In this document: positions 52,276 through 60,074 of the stretch, one piece after another
Layout: each line of letters opens with the position of its first letter
Numbering within the stretch: the first letter of the stretch is position 1
Assembly: GCA_018715065.1 (NCBI GenBank)
Contig: DVMJ01000055.1
Coordinates: 1-60,074, forward strand
Length of the DNA stretch: 60,074 nt
DNA from: Fimiplasma intestinipullorum
GTDB lineage: Bacteria; Bacillota_I; Bacilli_A; Erysipelotrichales; Coprobacillaceae
Direction of reading: 5' to 3'
Notes under the pieces: model-generated
What the model was told of the DNA's origin: nothing
The model's database searches: none
Seen by the model: the letters and a program-made list of their open reading frames with translations, nothing else
Made by a program: the position numbers and the translations under genes

Positions 52276-54075
52276 TTAGCGACGAAAATAAGCAGCAGGT
52301 GTGAATTGATTGACTTTTACTAAAGAAATGACAGAAGGCAGGATCAGAATACCTAAGGAAGTCACATAGCCAATACCAAGTAATGGCAAGATCTCAAAGG
52401 ATCCTAAAATGCCTAGCTGAATCAATACTATACTGGTCAAAAGAACATCGATGACACTGGCAAGAAAGAAGAAGAGAGACTGAAAGAAAATATCCCAGAC
52501 AACCAGCTGAAAAATGGCCTTCTTGGTCAAGCCATTCGCCCGCAGTAAGCAAAATTCTCCTTCACGGTTCACGATATAACGTGAGTAGATGATCATCAAC
52601 ATCAACAATACAATCAAATAAAGAGCAATCGAGGTAATGCGCATATAATTGGCGGTGGCTTCAATACTCGTCCGAATTTCATCAACCGCCACATATTCAC
52701 AGTTCACATAACTATTTTGGAAATGCGACTGAATCTGTGTCCGCAACTGATAGACAGCCGAATACTTATCCGCATAAATCAAATACATACTACTGGTGGA
52801 AGTGGCTGGATAACGCTCAGCAAAGAGTGATTTGGGCAAATAGATAACAAACTCAAACTGTCCATAACGATTCGTGTGTACACTATCGAGATATCCGGCA
52901 ATCTCCAAACGCTCCCCATCTACTTCGATACTTGAAACAGACCCCAGGCGCTCATGTAAGGCATAACTGATGTAGATGCCTTCTTCATCAGCAAATTGCG
53001 CTTCATTCATGCGCATGGTGTAAGGCTGTATTTCCACAGTTTCTGTCATTCCATCCAGCGAAGTCGTCTGAATCGAAAACGGCAATATCTCCGCAACATA
53101 GTTCAAGGACTCTAGATAGTCGACATCCTCCTGGCTCAACACAGGTGCGTCCTTTTGATATCTTTGTCCTGCCAAATCATTGGTCAGGATAATTTCTGTA
53201 TTTGAAAGTTGCGTCATCATGTCTTCCTGCTGTCCAACAATCTGATCAGCGACCACTGTTGAAACTAAGAAAACCGCAATCACCAGCCCACAGAGCAAAG
53301 ATAAAAGTGTCTTGCTTTTCCAGTTTTTTCTAAAATATGTCCATACATAACCCGGCAAAGAAAACTGCGGATAGCGATGGCAAGCCCTTTCTTCTCTCAA
53401 CTGCTCAGGTTCTTTTTGGCGTAAACAACGAATCTCATGATCTTCAATACCATAGATTCGATCGGCTGCCTCTTTCACAACCTCGGCATGCGTGGCAGCT
53501 ACGATCATGATCTTTTCTTCCCTGGCTAACTGCTTTAATAGCGCAACCAGGTGCCGTGCATTCGAACTGTCCAAAGCACTGGTCGGTTCATCCAAAATCA
53601 ACAACACCGGTCTTTTGACCAGGGCTGCAGCGATGGCTACACGCTGACGTTGCCCGCCACTCAATGTATCGAGTTTTTCCTTACCACTAAGACCTTTTAA
53701 CTGCATGCGCTCCAGCCACTGCGAGATTTCATCATCACTTAATGACTGACTGGCCAGTCTTGCGGATAGGCGCAAATTCTCACTGACATTGAGATGTTCG
53801 ATCAGCTGATGATCCTGAAAGACATAGCCGATCTGGAAGCGGCGTACTCTTGCCTTGGCCTGTTCGCTCTTCAAATGAATACGTCTGCCATTCAAACGAT
53901 AGATACAGTCTACCGTCTCATCCAATAACCCCAACAAATATAAAAATGTCGTTTTCCCGCTGCCGCTAGGTCCGACTAGACACGCCAGTTCCCCTTCATA
54001 AAATACGATGGGCTCACGGCTAATCACTGGTTGCCTTAAAGGCAGTTTTACTTTCTTCAGTTCAATCAAACCCAT
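52276..54075 (-). CDS. MacB-like ABC exporter, ATPase fused to FtsX permease
   Basis: 599 residues. The N-terminal ATPase (about 1-215) has Walker A GPSGSGKTT, signature LSGGQRQRVAIAAAL, Walker B LLILDEPTSALD and ATHAE. The permease part has one helix (about 258-278), an extracytoplasmic domain of about 210 residues with IYISYALHERLG and EIAGYLDSV, and three C-terminal helices, as in MacB/FtsX. Such proteins are mechanotransmission exporters of peptides, lipoproteins or antibiotics. GGAGG abuts the ATG at 54075, so a TTG at 54069 with 6-nt spacing is a plausible true start. The neighbour upstream is a second fusion of the same type. Confidence 0.87.
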   Translation of the reverse strand: MGLIELKKVKLPLRQPVISREPIVFYEGELACLVGPSGSGKTTFLYLLGLLDETVDCIYRLNGRRIHLKSEQAKARVRRFQIGYVFQDHQLIEHLNVSENLRLSARLASQSLSDDEISQWLERMQLKGLSGKEKLDTLSGGQRQRVAIAAALVKRPVLLILDEPTSALDSSNARHLVALLKQLAREEKIMIVAATHAEVVKEAADRIYGIEDHEIRCLRQKEPEQLREERACHRYPQFSLPGYVWTYFRKNWKSKTLLSLLCGLVIAVFLVSTVVADQIVGQQEDMMTQLSNTEIILTNDLAGQRYQKDAPVLSQEDVDYLESLNYVAEILPFSIQTTSLDGMTETVEIQPYTMRMNEAQFADEEGIYISYALHERLGSVSSIEVDGERLEIAGYLDSVHTNRYGQFEFVIYLPKSLFAERYPATSTSSMYLIYADKYSAVYQLRTQIQSHFQNSYVNCEYVAVDEIRTSIEATANYMRITSIALYLIVLLMLMIIYSRYIVNREGEFCLLRANGLTKKAIFQLVVWDIFFQSLFFFLASVIDVLLTSIVLIQLGILGSFEILPLLGIGYVTSLGILILPSVISLVKVNQFTPAAYFRR

Positions 54076-54091
54076 CCCTCCTTCAATTAAA

Positions 54092-54125
54092 GTAACCGTT
54101 TACATTAACTTCTATACTCATTATA
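54092..54125 (-). promoter_or_regulatory. Promoter and palindrome before the MacB-like gene
   Basis: TATAAT (54120-54125) with TAGGCA at 17-nt spacing on the minus strand. Downstream, GTAACCGTTTAC (54092-54103) is a near-perfect palindrome with a central CG, the form of LacI-type operators. It suggests that the gene can be expressed apart from the upstream array. Confidence 0.45.
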
Positions 54126-54185
54126 CAATAAAGGCCACATTCTGCCTATGCATCATTTGAAAATCAACCTATTTTGTTTTTGAAA

Positions 54186-54215
54186 ATCAGGTTGTCCGTC
54201 CCCAGGCAACCTGAT
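54186..54215 (-). terminator. Candidate terminator of the array operon
   Basis: ATCAGGTTG (54186-54194) and CAACCTGAT (54207-54215) form a 9-bp stem just after the upstream fusion gene, followed on the minus strand by TTTTC. The T run is short. Confidence 0.5.
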
Positions 54216-54220
54216 CACAC

Positions 54221-56278
54221 TCATACCTTTCGATAATAATAGAAACGCGATAAGACCGTCTGGATGATCGTCAGGATCAATACACATCCCGCTATGCCTA
54301 GACTCTCCAAAGATAGCCATCCGATCGGTGCATAGAGATTCATATCCCATGTGCAATAGAAGATGATGATCAGAATCGGTACAGCCAGTATCAAGACGAT
54401 CAATGATTGGATCACGATATCCCTTCCAATCAAGCCACGCCATTCTTCTTTCTTCATGCCATTGTTCTGGAAATACTTCACATCTCGCTTATTTTTCTGA
54501 TAGTAGAAGATGCCATATACATAGGATAATATCAAACCTGTCGCAATGACTGCGATCAATGCAATCAACGTCATCCTGACGATATAGTTCTGCTGTGCCA
54601 CTCTGGCCTCAGTATTCATATAGCTGCTGCCTGTCGTAATTTGACTGGACAAGGCATGAATTTCCTGCGTTACCTCTTCCAGATAGGCTGTATCATCCAC
54701 ATAAACGCGATACGCATTACATCCCCATGCCATGTCCATTGGCGTTTGGGCCACGCTGCTACGCATCTTTTCCATCTTTTCAATCGGCAGATAGATATTA
54801 CCTCCCCCGATATCTTCGATATACCAGTTCTCGATGAATCCAGCTATTGGAATCTCCAGATCCACCCCGACATAGATCGGATTATGCATCGTGACCTGAG
54901 TATCCACATTATCAATGGCACTGGTCACTGTCGCTTCTGACAGATAAACGCCTACCGGTAAATATACTGTGGTCTTTAATGTACTTCCCTTAAACTTTTC
55001 CATATCCGCATCCGTATAGCCCAGATTATAGAATAAGCTGCGGCTCAAATAAGCCCCATTCTCTGCCGCTTCTGTACTGACTACATGCTGCTTGCTGTCA
55101 AACTGCTGGGATGGATAATACGGAATGAAATAACCTGTACTCACGCCTCCATCCATGGTAATCTCATTCTTTGCCTCGCTGCCATCCGCAAATGTGATAT
55201 CTATGTGATTCTCAAAGGCCACATCATATTCTAACGGATTTTCGATAAACGATGCCCAATAATATGGATAGACGGCCTCCACATGGTCGATCTCTTTCAA
55301 GGCATCTAACATACCATCCTCAAAGGCCGCATTCTGTTCACTATAGCTAAATGACTCTCCTCCCATGATCGGTACTGTCTGATTGATCACACTGATCTCT
55401 CCCTGGGATAATAATCCCATGATCTCATTTTGCAAAGACAGATACTGGGTGCGATAAAAGATCAGAAACGCACTGATTGCTACCACGATTGCACTCATGA
55501 TGCTGTATAATAAAAACATTGAAAATTGACGATCCACCTTCTGAGATACATACTTCCACAAATATTTCCCATTCAAGCGACTGGACTTTAACTCCTTTTT
55601 CGTCTGCTCATGTTCCTGGCATTCCGGTTCCTTAACACTGATCAGCCGACCATCTTCAATTTGATATAAATGTCTCACCTGCTCATAGATATCTTCATCA
55701 TGGGTTGTCACCAGGATGATCTTTGCATACTTCTCTGCCACTTCTTCCAACAGTCCATAGATCTCCTGCTTCAGTTCCGGATCCAAAGAGGCAGTCATCT
55801 CATCACAGAGGATCACTTCTGTCCCCTTCGCTAAGGCCTGTGCTAATGCCAGGCGTTGTTTCTCTCCTCCTGATAACTGATCAGGAAAGCTTTTTGATCC
55901 TATGTCCAGATGAACCATCTCCAGATAACGCTGGATATCTGAAGTACTTAGTTCGATTCCTGCCATATTGGCATACAGACGCATATTATCATAACAACTC
56001 ATATCACTCACAAAATTCTCTGTCTGTGATAAATAAGCAAATTGATTTCTGATCAATGTCTTCCGTTCGTCATCCGATAGTGCCATCAGATCTACACCAT
56101 TCACCCGATAAGACTCGCACTGATGATCGATATGATCCATCAAAGCATTCAGAATACTGGACTTACCCGAACCACTTTCACCAATGATACAGGTTAATCC
56201 GATATCTGCCCATAGATCCGCTTGCTTTAGAATCTGTCGCTTGCCATACTGTATACATAATTGCCTGATCTCCAACAT
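54221..56278 (-). CDS. ABC exporter fusion (ATPase + FtsX-type permease) of the ectodomain array
   Basis: 685 residues. The ATPase (about 1-215) has Walker A GESGSGKSS, signature LSGGEKQRLALAQAL, Walker B VILCDEMTASLDP and TTHDED. The permease has a helix at about 252-275, a long external domain of about 300 residues and three C-terminal helices. In the external domain, VEAVYPYYWASF, a GAYLSRSLFYNLGY block and IPIAGFIENWYIED with NIYLPIEKMEKM correspond, in order, to segments of the single-TM proteins encoded upstream. AGGAGGTGGATAGGA precedes the ATG and lies in the end of the upstream gene, so they are co-translated. Substrate unknown. Confidence 0.87.
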   Translation of the reverse strand: MLEIRQLCIQYGKRQILKQADLWADIGLTCIIGESGSGKSSILNALMDHIDHQCESYRVNGVDLMALSDDERKTLIRNQFAYLSQTENFVSDMSCYDNMRLYANMAGIELSTSDIQRYLEMVHLDIGSKSFPDQLSGGEKQRLALAQALAKGTEVILCDEMTASLDPELKQEIYGLLEEVAEKYAKIILVTTHDEDIYEQVRHLYQIEDGRLISVKEPECQEHEQTKKELKSSRLNGKYLWKYVSQKVDRQFSMFLLYSIMSAIVVAISAFLIFYRTQYLSLQNEIMGLLSQGEISVINQTVPIMGGESFSYSEQNAAFEDGMLDALKEIDHVEAVYPYYWASFIENPLEYDVAFENHIDITFADGSEAKNEITMDGGVSTGYFIPYYPSQQFDSKQHVVSTEAAENGAYLSRSLFYNLGYTDADMEKFKGSTLKTTVYLPVGVYLSEATVTSAIDNVDTQVTMHNPIYVGVDLEIPIAGFIENWYIEDIGGGNIYLPIEKMEKMRSSVAQTPMDMAWGCNAYRVYVDDTAYLEEVTQEIHALSSQITTGSSYMNTEARVAQQNYIVRMTLIALIAVIATGLILSYVYGIFYYQKNKRDVKYFQNNGMKKEEWRGLIGRDIVIQSLIVLILAVPILIIIFYCTWDMNLYAPIGWLSLESLGIAGCVLILTIIQTVLSRFYYYRKV

Positions 56279-56280
56279 TC

Positions 56281-57255
56281 CTATCCACCTCCTCTTGAAA
56301 ACAGCATCCGATCATTATCCCCCTGCGCTTCCATCTCATCCTCACCCAGGATAAAATGGTCAATATCCTCTAGTAGTAAATTTCCAAGACCCTCCATACC
56401 GACATCTCCATTACACTCTACAATATAAGTATTCGGTACCCATAAGGATTCATCTTCTGCTAACTCAACCGTTTTATCCACACTATCATAGATTTCCTTT
56501 GACTGCTCATATGGATAGTAGATGACGCTATAAAACAAATCTCGCTGATCAATGACTCCCTCTATCTCAAATGAATAATCAATAATCTTATACTGGGTCA
56601 CTTCTCTGGCATCAAATTCAATCGTTCTCTCCACCCCTGTTTCAAAATTCATCTCAGGTATTCCTGTATGAATCATATGTGTCGCTAAAGGAATCATGAT
56701 CTGAGTATGCAATGTTAAGTGTTCACTATCTATATCTACCGCATTAGCTTCTTCGTTTTTATCCAGTCCAAAACTTTCAAGTATAAACTCAGGTACATAA
56801 ATACCTGAATCACAATCAAACCGATGGGCTATCCTTCTACCACTTGTCAGCGTATTTTCGTCTATATAAGCAATCGGTTCAAGTACATTTACCGGATTGT
56901 TTGTATCTCTTTCGTACGGAATAGTAAAAGGTTGCGTCTCTCCATCTAATTCCCATTGTATCTCATACTTTCTAACAGAATTATTATACTCATCATTCGT
57001 TCCTATCTCTAAATCGTAATAGGGATAGACGGCCTTAATTGTATCGTTGGACTTTATGGTAGGTATTGTCTCCAATGGTAACGATTCATTATCCGTTGGA
57101 AAAATGACCGAATCTTTTCTTTCATCAAAATAACCATTGGAATTGCTGGCAAGATAATACATGGTATTCAACTTGGTATTAGCCAGTTCAGCTAGCTTGA
57201 AAAAGCCAAATGCTCCTGCGATAACAACTATGCACAATATAACGATTTTCTTCAT
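56281..57255 (-). CDS. Single-TM ectodomain protein, array copy nearest the exporter
   Basis: 324 residues. An N-terminal membrane helix (MKKIVILCIVVIAGAFGFF) is followed by an extracytoplasmic domain of about 300 residues with no lipobox and no ATPase part. Segments KAVYPYYDLEIG, GIYVPEFILESFGLD, TLHTQIMIPLATH, FEIEGVIDQRD and YYPYEQSKEIYDS follow the external domain of the adjacent fusion permease (MacB_PCD-like). It ends MLFSRGGG, the last codons containing the ribosome binding site of that permease. It is nearly identical to the upstream copy at both ends but divergent in the middle. Family otherwise unrecognised. Confidence 0.75.
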   Translation of the reverse strand: MKKIVILCIVVIAGAFGFFKLAELANTKLNTMYYLASNSNGYFDERKDSVIFPTDNESLPLETIPTIKSNDTIKAVYPYYDLEIGTNDEYNNSVRKYEIQWELDGETQPFTIPYERDTNNPVNVLEPIAYIDENTLTSGRRIAHRFDCDSGIYVPEFILESFGLDKNEEANAVDIDSEHLTLHTQIMIPLATHMIHTGIPEMNFETGVERTIEFDAREVTQYKIIDYSFEIEGVIDQRDLFYSVIYYPYEQSKEIYDSVDKTVELAEDESLWVPNTYIVECNGDVGMEGLGNLLLEDIDHFILGEDEMEAQGDNDRMLFSRGGG

Positions 57256-57264
57256 GGCTCTCCA

Positions 57265-58230
57265 TCACCTCGCAAACAGCATCCGATCATTATCTCCCTG
57301 CGCTTTCATCTCATCCTCACCTAAGATAAAATGGTCGATATCCTCTAGTAGTAAATTTCCCAGATCCGCCATGCTGACATCTCCATTACACTCTACAATA
57401 TAAGTATTCGGTACCCATAAGGATTCGTCTTCAGCTAACTCAACCGTTTTATCCACACTATCATAGATTTCCTTTGACTGCTCATATGGATAATAAATAA
57501 TGCCTCCAGGGTGGTCTCTTTGCGCTATCACTCCCTCTATTTCAAATGTATAATCAATGATCTTATACTGTGTCACTTCTCTTGCGTCAAATCTTCTCTC
57601 AAATATCTCTTCTGTCTCTGGATCAGTTGTCATATATCCCGTTTCAATAACATGTGTCGCTAAAGGAATCATGATCTGTGTATGCAATGTTAAGTGTTCA
57701 CTATCTATATCTAACGCATTATCATTCTTATTTTTATCTAGGCCTAAACACTCAAGCATGTATTCAGTTACATAGATACCCGAATCACAATCAAACCGAT
57801 GGGCTATTCTTCTTCCACTTGTCAACGTATTTTCATCTATATAAGCAATTGAATAAAGCACTTTTACAGAATTATTTGCATCTTTTTCATACGGAATAAC
57901 AAATGATTCAATACTATCATCTAATTCCCATTGTATTTCATATTTTCTAAAAGGATCATCATACTCATCATTCGTTCCTATCTCTAAATCGTAATAAGGA
58001 TAGATTGCCTTAATTGTATCGTTTGGCTTTATGGTAGATATTGTCTCCAATGGTAACGATTCATTATCCGTTGGAAAAATGACTGCATCTTTTCTTTCAT
58101 CAAAATAGCCGTTGGAATTACTAGCCAGATAATACATGGTATTCAACTTTGTATTAGCCAGTTCAGCTAGTTTGAAAAAGCCAACTGTACCTGCAGCAAT
58201 AACTATCACTAATATAATGATTTTCTTCAT
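57265..58230 (-). CDS. Single-TM ectodomain protein, second array copy
   Basis: 321 residues with the same plan: one N-terminal membrane helix (about residues 4-22), then the external domain with KAIYPYYDLEIG, RFDCDSGIYVTEYMLECLGLD, TLHTQIMIPLATHVIE and FEIEGVIAQRDHPGG. The first 60 and last 70 residues are almost identical to the downstream copy, while residues about 85-125 and 205-230 differ strongly. AGGTGGAATT precedes the ATG. It seems to be the first intact gene of the present operon, with a promoter region about 100 nt upstream. Confidence 0.75.
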   Translation of the reverse strand: MKKIIILVIVIAAGTVGFFKLAELANTKLNTMYYLASNSNGYFDERKDAVIFPTDNESLPLETISTIKPNDTIKAIYPYYDLEIGTNDEYDDPFRKYEIQWELDDSIESFVIPYEKDANNSVKVLYSIAYIDENTLTSGRRIAHRFDCDSGIYVTEYMLECLGLDKNKNDNALDIDSEHLTLHTQIMIPLATHVIETGYMTTDPETEEIFERRFDAREVTQYKIIDYTFEIEGVIAQRDHPGGIIYYPYEQSKEIYDSVDKTVELAEDESLWVPNTYIVECNGDVSMADLGNLLLEDIDHFILGEDEMKAQGDNDRMLFAR

Positions 58231-58325
58231 AATTCCACCTACTTATTGTATACAGTGAAAGGTTGTTGCTTTAAACAACAATCTCTCTTACCCGTTCCGC
58301 TCTTCCAATATAGTAGCGTAAATAC

Positions 58326-58352
58326 CTACATTATATACACTATGCCATGTAG
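58326..58352 (-). promoter_or_regulatory. Candidate promoter of the ectodomain/exporter operon
   Basis: TATAAT at 58330-58335 on the minus strand, bracketed by an inverted repeat CTACAT (58326-58331) and ATGTAG (58347-58352). Between it and the first gene the leader can form a TTGTTG/CAACAA hairpin (about 58265-58283) with no T run. Confidence 0.4.
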
Positions 58353-58379
58353 CATCGCTATTTACTATAACAGATCTTG

Positions 58380-59060
58380 TTGATTAACGTCGTCGTCAGT
58401 ACGGATCAATTCGCCTCATACACTGGGTTAACACTTAGCTGAAACTTCGATAGATATTGCCTTTATAATAACTAAGATGGGTCCCAGATTTTTCAGTCAT
58501 GTACTCTATGATGACCGAATTATCCCGGCATCACAATCCTGTTTTAAAGGCTTGCTTCAAAATAGCAATCAGAGGCATCATAGAATAGCGATTGTCGCTG
58601 TGGGGCAAACAAAATCGCACACTATGTCTATTCCATCATGAAGAAATACCATCGCTTTTCATCATACACGAAAGCTTGACGAAATTGTCACAAGAAACCC
58701 CAAGGCACATTTTTCCAGAACAACAAAAATCCATAAAATACAAGAAGACAAATCTATCAGCACATAGGTGAGCAATGGTGAGTCTAGAAATTTCATATAC
58801 TTGTCAAATGAGCAGATGGGATAAGTTAATTCGAGATGATATTAAGCGCTTACATTTATTATATTCTTGCATATCCTTTTTTTTGCGCATAATTGAGGTG
58901 CACTAGTCATAAAGAAACATGAATGTACCTCTAAAATCCGCCTCAAACTATAATTTTCAGTTTACCATTGACATTGGAATAGTTTGTCTTTCTAATTACA
59001 AGATAGCGTTTTAATAAGTGAATGTCAACACAAATAAAACAAAGTTTGCCATTTTTCAAT
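58380..59060. other. Non-homologous insert interrupting the array
   Basis: About 680 bp without an intact gene. It contains the IS110-type transposase scrap (58532-58679) on the plus strand. The remainder is AT-rich with no recognised gene; short frames lack ribosome binding sites. Its right edge replaces the 3' half of the degenerate ectodomain gene. Confidence 0.55.
58532..58679 (+). mobile_element. IS110-family transposase C-terminal scrap
   Basis: Read with two frame changes, the plus strand gives HNPVLKAC, then NQRHHRIAIVAV, then KIAHYVYSIMKKYHRF ending in TGA at 58677-58679. These blocks in this order match the C-terminal end of IS110-type DEDD transposases (NPVLKAYY - KHHR-AIVAVA-K - YSIMK). 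No full element, catalytic domain or ends are visible. Confidence 0.6.
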
Positions 59061-59490
59061 ATTCTTATTGTTATCCAGTCTAAAACTTTCAAATATAAAT
59101 TTAAATACATAAATACCTGAATCGCAATCAAACTGATGAACTATCCTTCTATCATTTATCAGCGTATTTTCGTTTATATCTAATCCCCATTGTATCGCAT
59201 ACTTTTTAACCTGATTTCATCATATTCATCATTTGTTCCTATTTTTAAATCGTAATAAGATAGACACCCTTAATTGCATTGTTAGGTTTTATGGTAGATA
59301 TTGTCTCCATTAGTAACGATTCGTTATCTGTTAGAAAAATGACCGCATCTTTTCTTTCATCAAAATAACCGTTGAAATTACTAGCCAGATAATACATAGT
59401 ATTCAACTTTGTATTAGCCAGTTCAGCTAGTTTGAAAAAGCCAAATGCTCCTGCGATAACAACTATCACTAATACAATGATTTTCTTCAT
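59061..59490 (-). pseudogene. Degenerate ectodomain array copy
   Basis: Begins with an intact start and about 75 codons nearly identical to the other copies (KLAELANTKLNTMYYLAS), then a frameshift at GVYLITI. Homology continues in other frames with a deletion of about 80 bp (near 59180) and several stops, through a piece matching the RFDCDSGIYV region. It stops at about 59061 where unrelated sequence begins. The C-terminal half is missing. Confidence 0.85.
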
Positions 59491-59499
59491 GGCTCTCCA

Positions 59500-60074
59500 T
59501 TACCTCGAAAACAGCATCCGATCATTATCCCCCTGCGCTTCCATCTCATCCTCACCTAAGATAAAATTGTCGATATCCTCTAGTAGTAAATTTCCCAGAT
59601 CTGCCATACCGACATCTCCATTACACTCTACAATATAAGTATTCGGTACCCATAAGGATTCGTCTTCTGCTAACTCAACCGTTTTATCCACACTATCATA
59701 GATTTCCTTTGACTGTTCATATGGATAATAAATGAAGCCTCCAGGGTGGTCTCTTTGCGCTATCACTCCCTCTATCTCAAATGCATAATCGATGATCTTA
59801 TACTGGGTCACTTCTCTTGCATCAAATTCAATCGTTCTCTCCACTCCTGTTTCAAAATTCATCTCAGGTATTCCTGCATGAATCATATGTGTCGCTAAAG
59901 GGATCATGATCTGTGTATGCAATGTTAAGTGTTCACTATCTATATCTACCGCATTATCATTCTTGTTTTTATCCAGTCCTAAACACTCAAGCATGTATTC
60001 AGTGACATAAATACCCGAATCACAATCAAACCGATGGGCTATTCTTCTACCGCTTGTCAGCGTATTTTCATCTA
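59500..60074 (-). CDS. Single-TM ectodomain protein, partial at window end
   Basis: The frame is open to the window edge (about 190 codons); the N-terminal part lies beyond it. It matches the other copies from DENTLTSGRRIAHRFD through TLHTQIMIPLATHMIHAG, FEIEGVIAQRDHPGG and the ending EAQGDNDRMLFSR. Its middle (HAGIPEMNFETGVERT) resembles the copy at 56281 whereas its QRDHPGG segment matches the copy at 57265, so it is a mosaic. It lies 9 nt before the degenerate copy. Confidence 0.75.
   Translation of the reverse strand, partial: DENTLTSGRRIAHRFDCDSGIYVTEYMLECLGLDKNKNDNAVDIDSEHLTLHTQIMIPLATHMIHAGIPEMNFETGVERTIEFDAREVTQYKIIDYAFEIEGVIAQRDHPGGFIYYPYEQSKEIYDSVDKTVELAEDESLWVPNTYIVECNGDVGMADLGNLLLEDIDNFILGEDEMEAQGDNDRMLFSR

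Larger units (their letters stand above)
56281..60074 (-). repeat. Tandem array of ectodomain genes
   Basis: Two intact units (56281-57255 and 57265-58230), one degenerate unit (59061-59490) and one unit running out of the window (59500-60074). Units share the junction TGGAGAGCC-ATG between genes, so the repeat includes the ribosome binding site. A non-homologous stretch with an IS110 scrap (58380-59060) interrupts the array. Confidence 0.85.

Noticed and set aside
58943..59131. 62-codon minus-strand frame in the array gap
   Set aside because: Chance frame covering the junction of the degenerate ectodomain copy; no start site.
1..60074. CRISPR arrays, rRNA, tRNA and riboswitches
   Set aside because: No regularly spaced short repeats, no cloverleaf with a TTC-loop motif and no familiar riboswitch core were recognised by eye on either strand; a covariance-model scan would be decisive.

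Overview
The window looks like a chromosomal segment of a moderate-GC Gram-positive bacterium (Bacillota), most plausibly a gut member of the Erysipelotrichia. The evidence is AGGAGG-type ribosome binding sites before almost every gene, dense intrinsic terminators, lipoprotein signal peptides, and typical Bacillota families: a BceRS-BceAB-like module, PadR with a HAAS-domain protein, RpiR, Soj/Spo0J, TypA and FtsH. No outer-membrane genes are seen. The family placement is inference. No rRNA, tRNA or CRISPR array was recognised.

Layout. 1-5.1 kb: tail of a Cof-type phosphatase, a PHP phosphatase, a GH1 6-phospho-beta-glucosidase, a small protein and ftsH. 5.1-15.8 kb: a regulatory and transport block in which two two-component systems (NarL type and Bce type) form one overlapping operon. 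It is flanked by a Bce-type ABC transporter downstream and a divergent ABC-2 exporter upstream; an RpiR regulator follows. 15.8-24.4 kb: a broken aldo/keto reductase, a DUF362 protein, and a complete phosphate regulon (pstSCAB-phoU, then phoP-phoR) whose PstS is circularly permuted. 24.4-30.3 kb: a damaged membrane-protein locus and a polyamine uptake operon (XRE-cupin regulator, potABCD) with a large insertion in PotA. 30.3-48.6 kb: mostly housekeeping and small metabolic genes: two aldo/keto reductases, HAD phosphatases, an esterase, a cytidylate-kinase-like protein, an AI-2E family protein, an MBL hydrolase, a 2-hydroxyacid dehydrogenase, Cof-HAD-parA-parB, a membrane-tethered degenerate methyltransferase, TypA, a MATE exporter and a PadR/HAAS/DUF3784 operon.

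48.6-60.1 kb is the accessory part. It holds an AAA-ATPase/nuclease-like gene cut by one nonsense codon, an antitoxin gene running into a decayed toxin, an IS110-type transposase scrap, and the most unusual locus: two ATPase-permease fusion ABC exporters with a tandem array of single-TM proteins. Those proteins resemble the extracellular domain of the adjacent permease (two intact copies, one degenerate copy, one running off the window). At the downstream end is a protein that looks like an ABC ATPase without a Walker A motif, tethered to the membrane by a C-terminal helix. This array plus exporters is the best candidate for an undescribed system.

Several genes carry a single in-frame stop (AKR at 16.06 kb, AAA-ATPase at 50.3 kb, membrane protein near 25.1 kb). 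They point to recent decay or sequencing errors rather than recoding, because TAA, TAG and TGA all end intact genes here.
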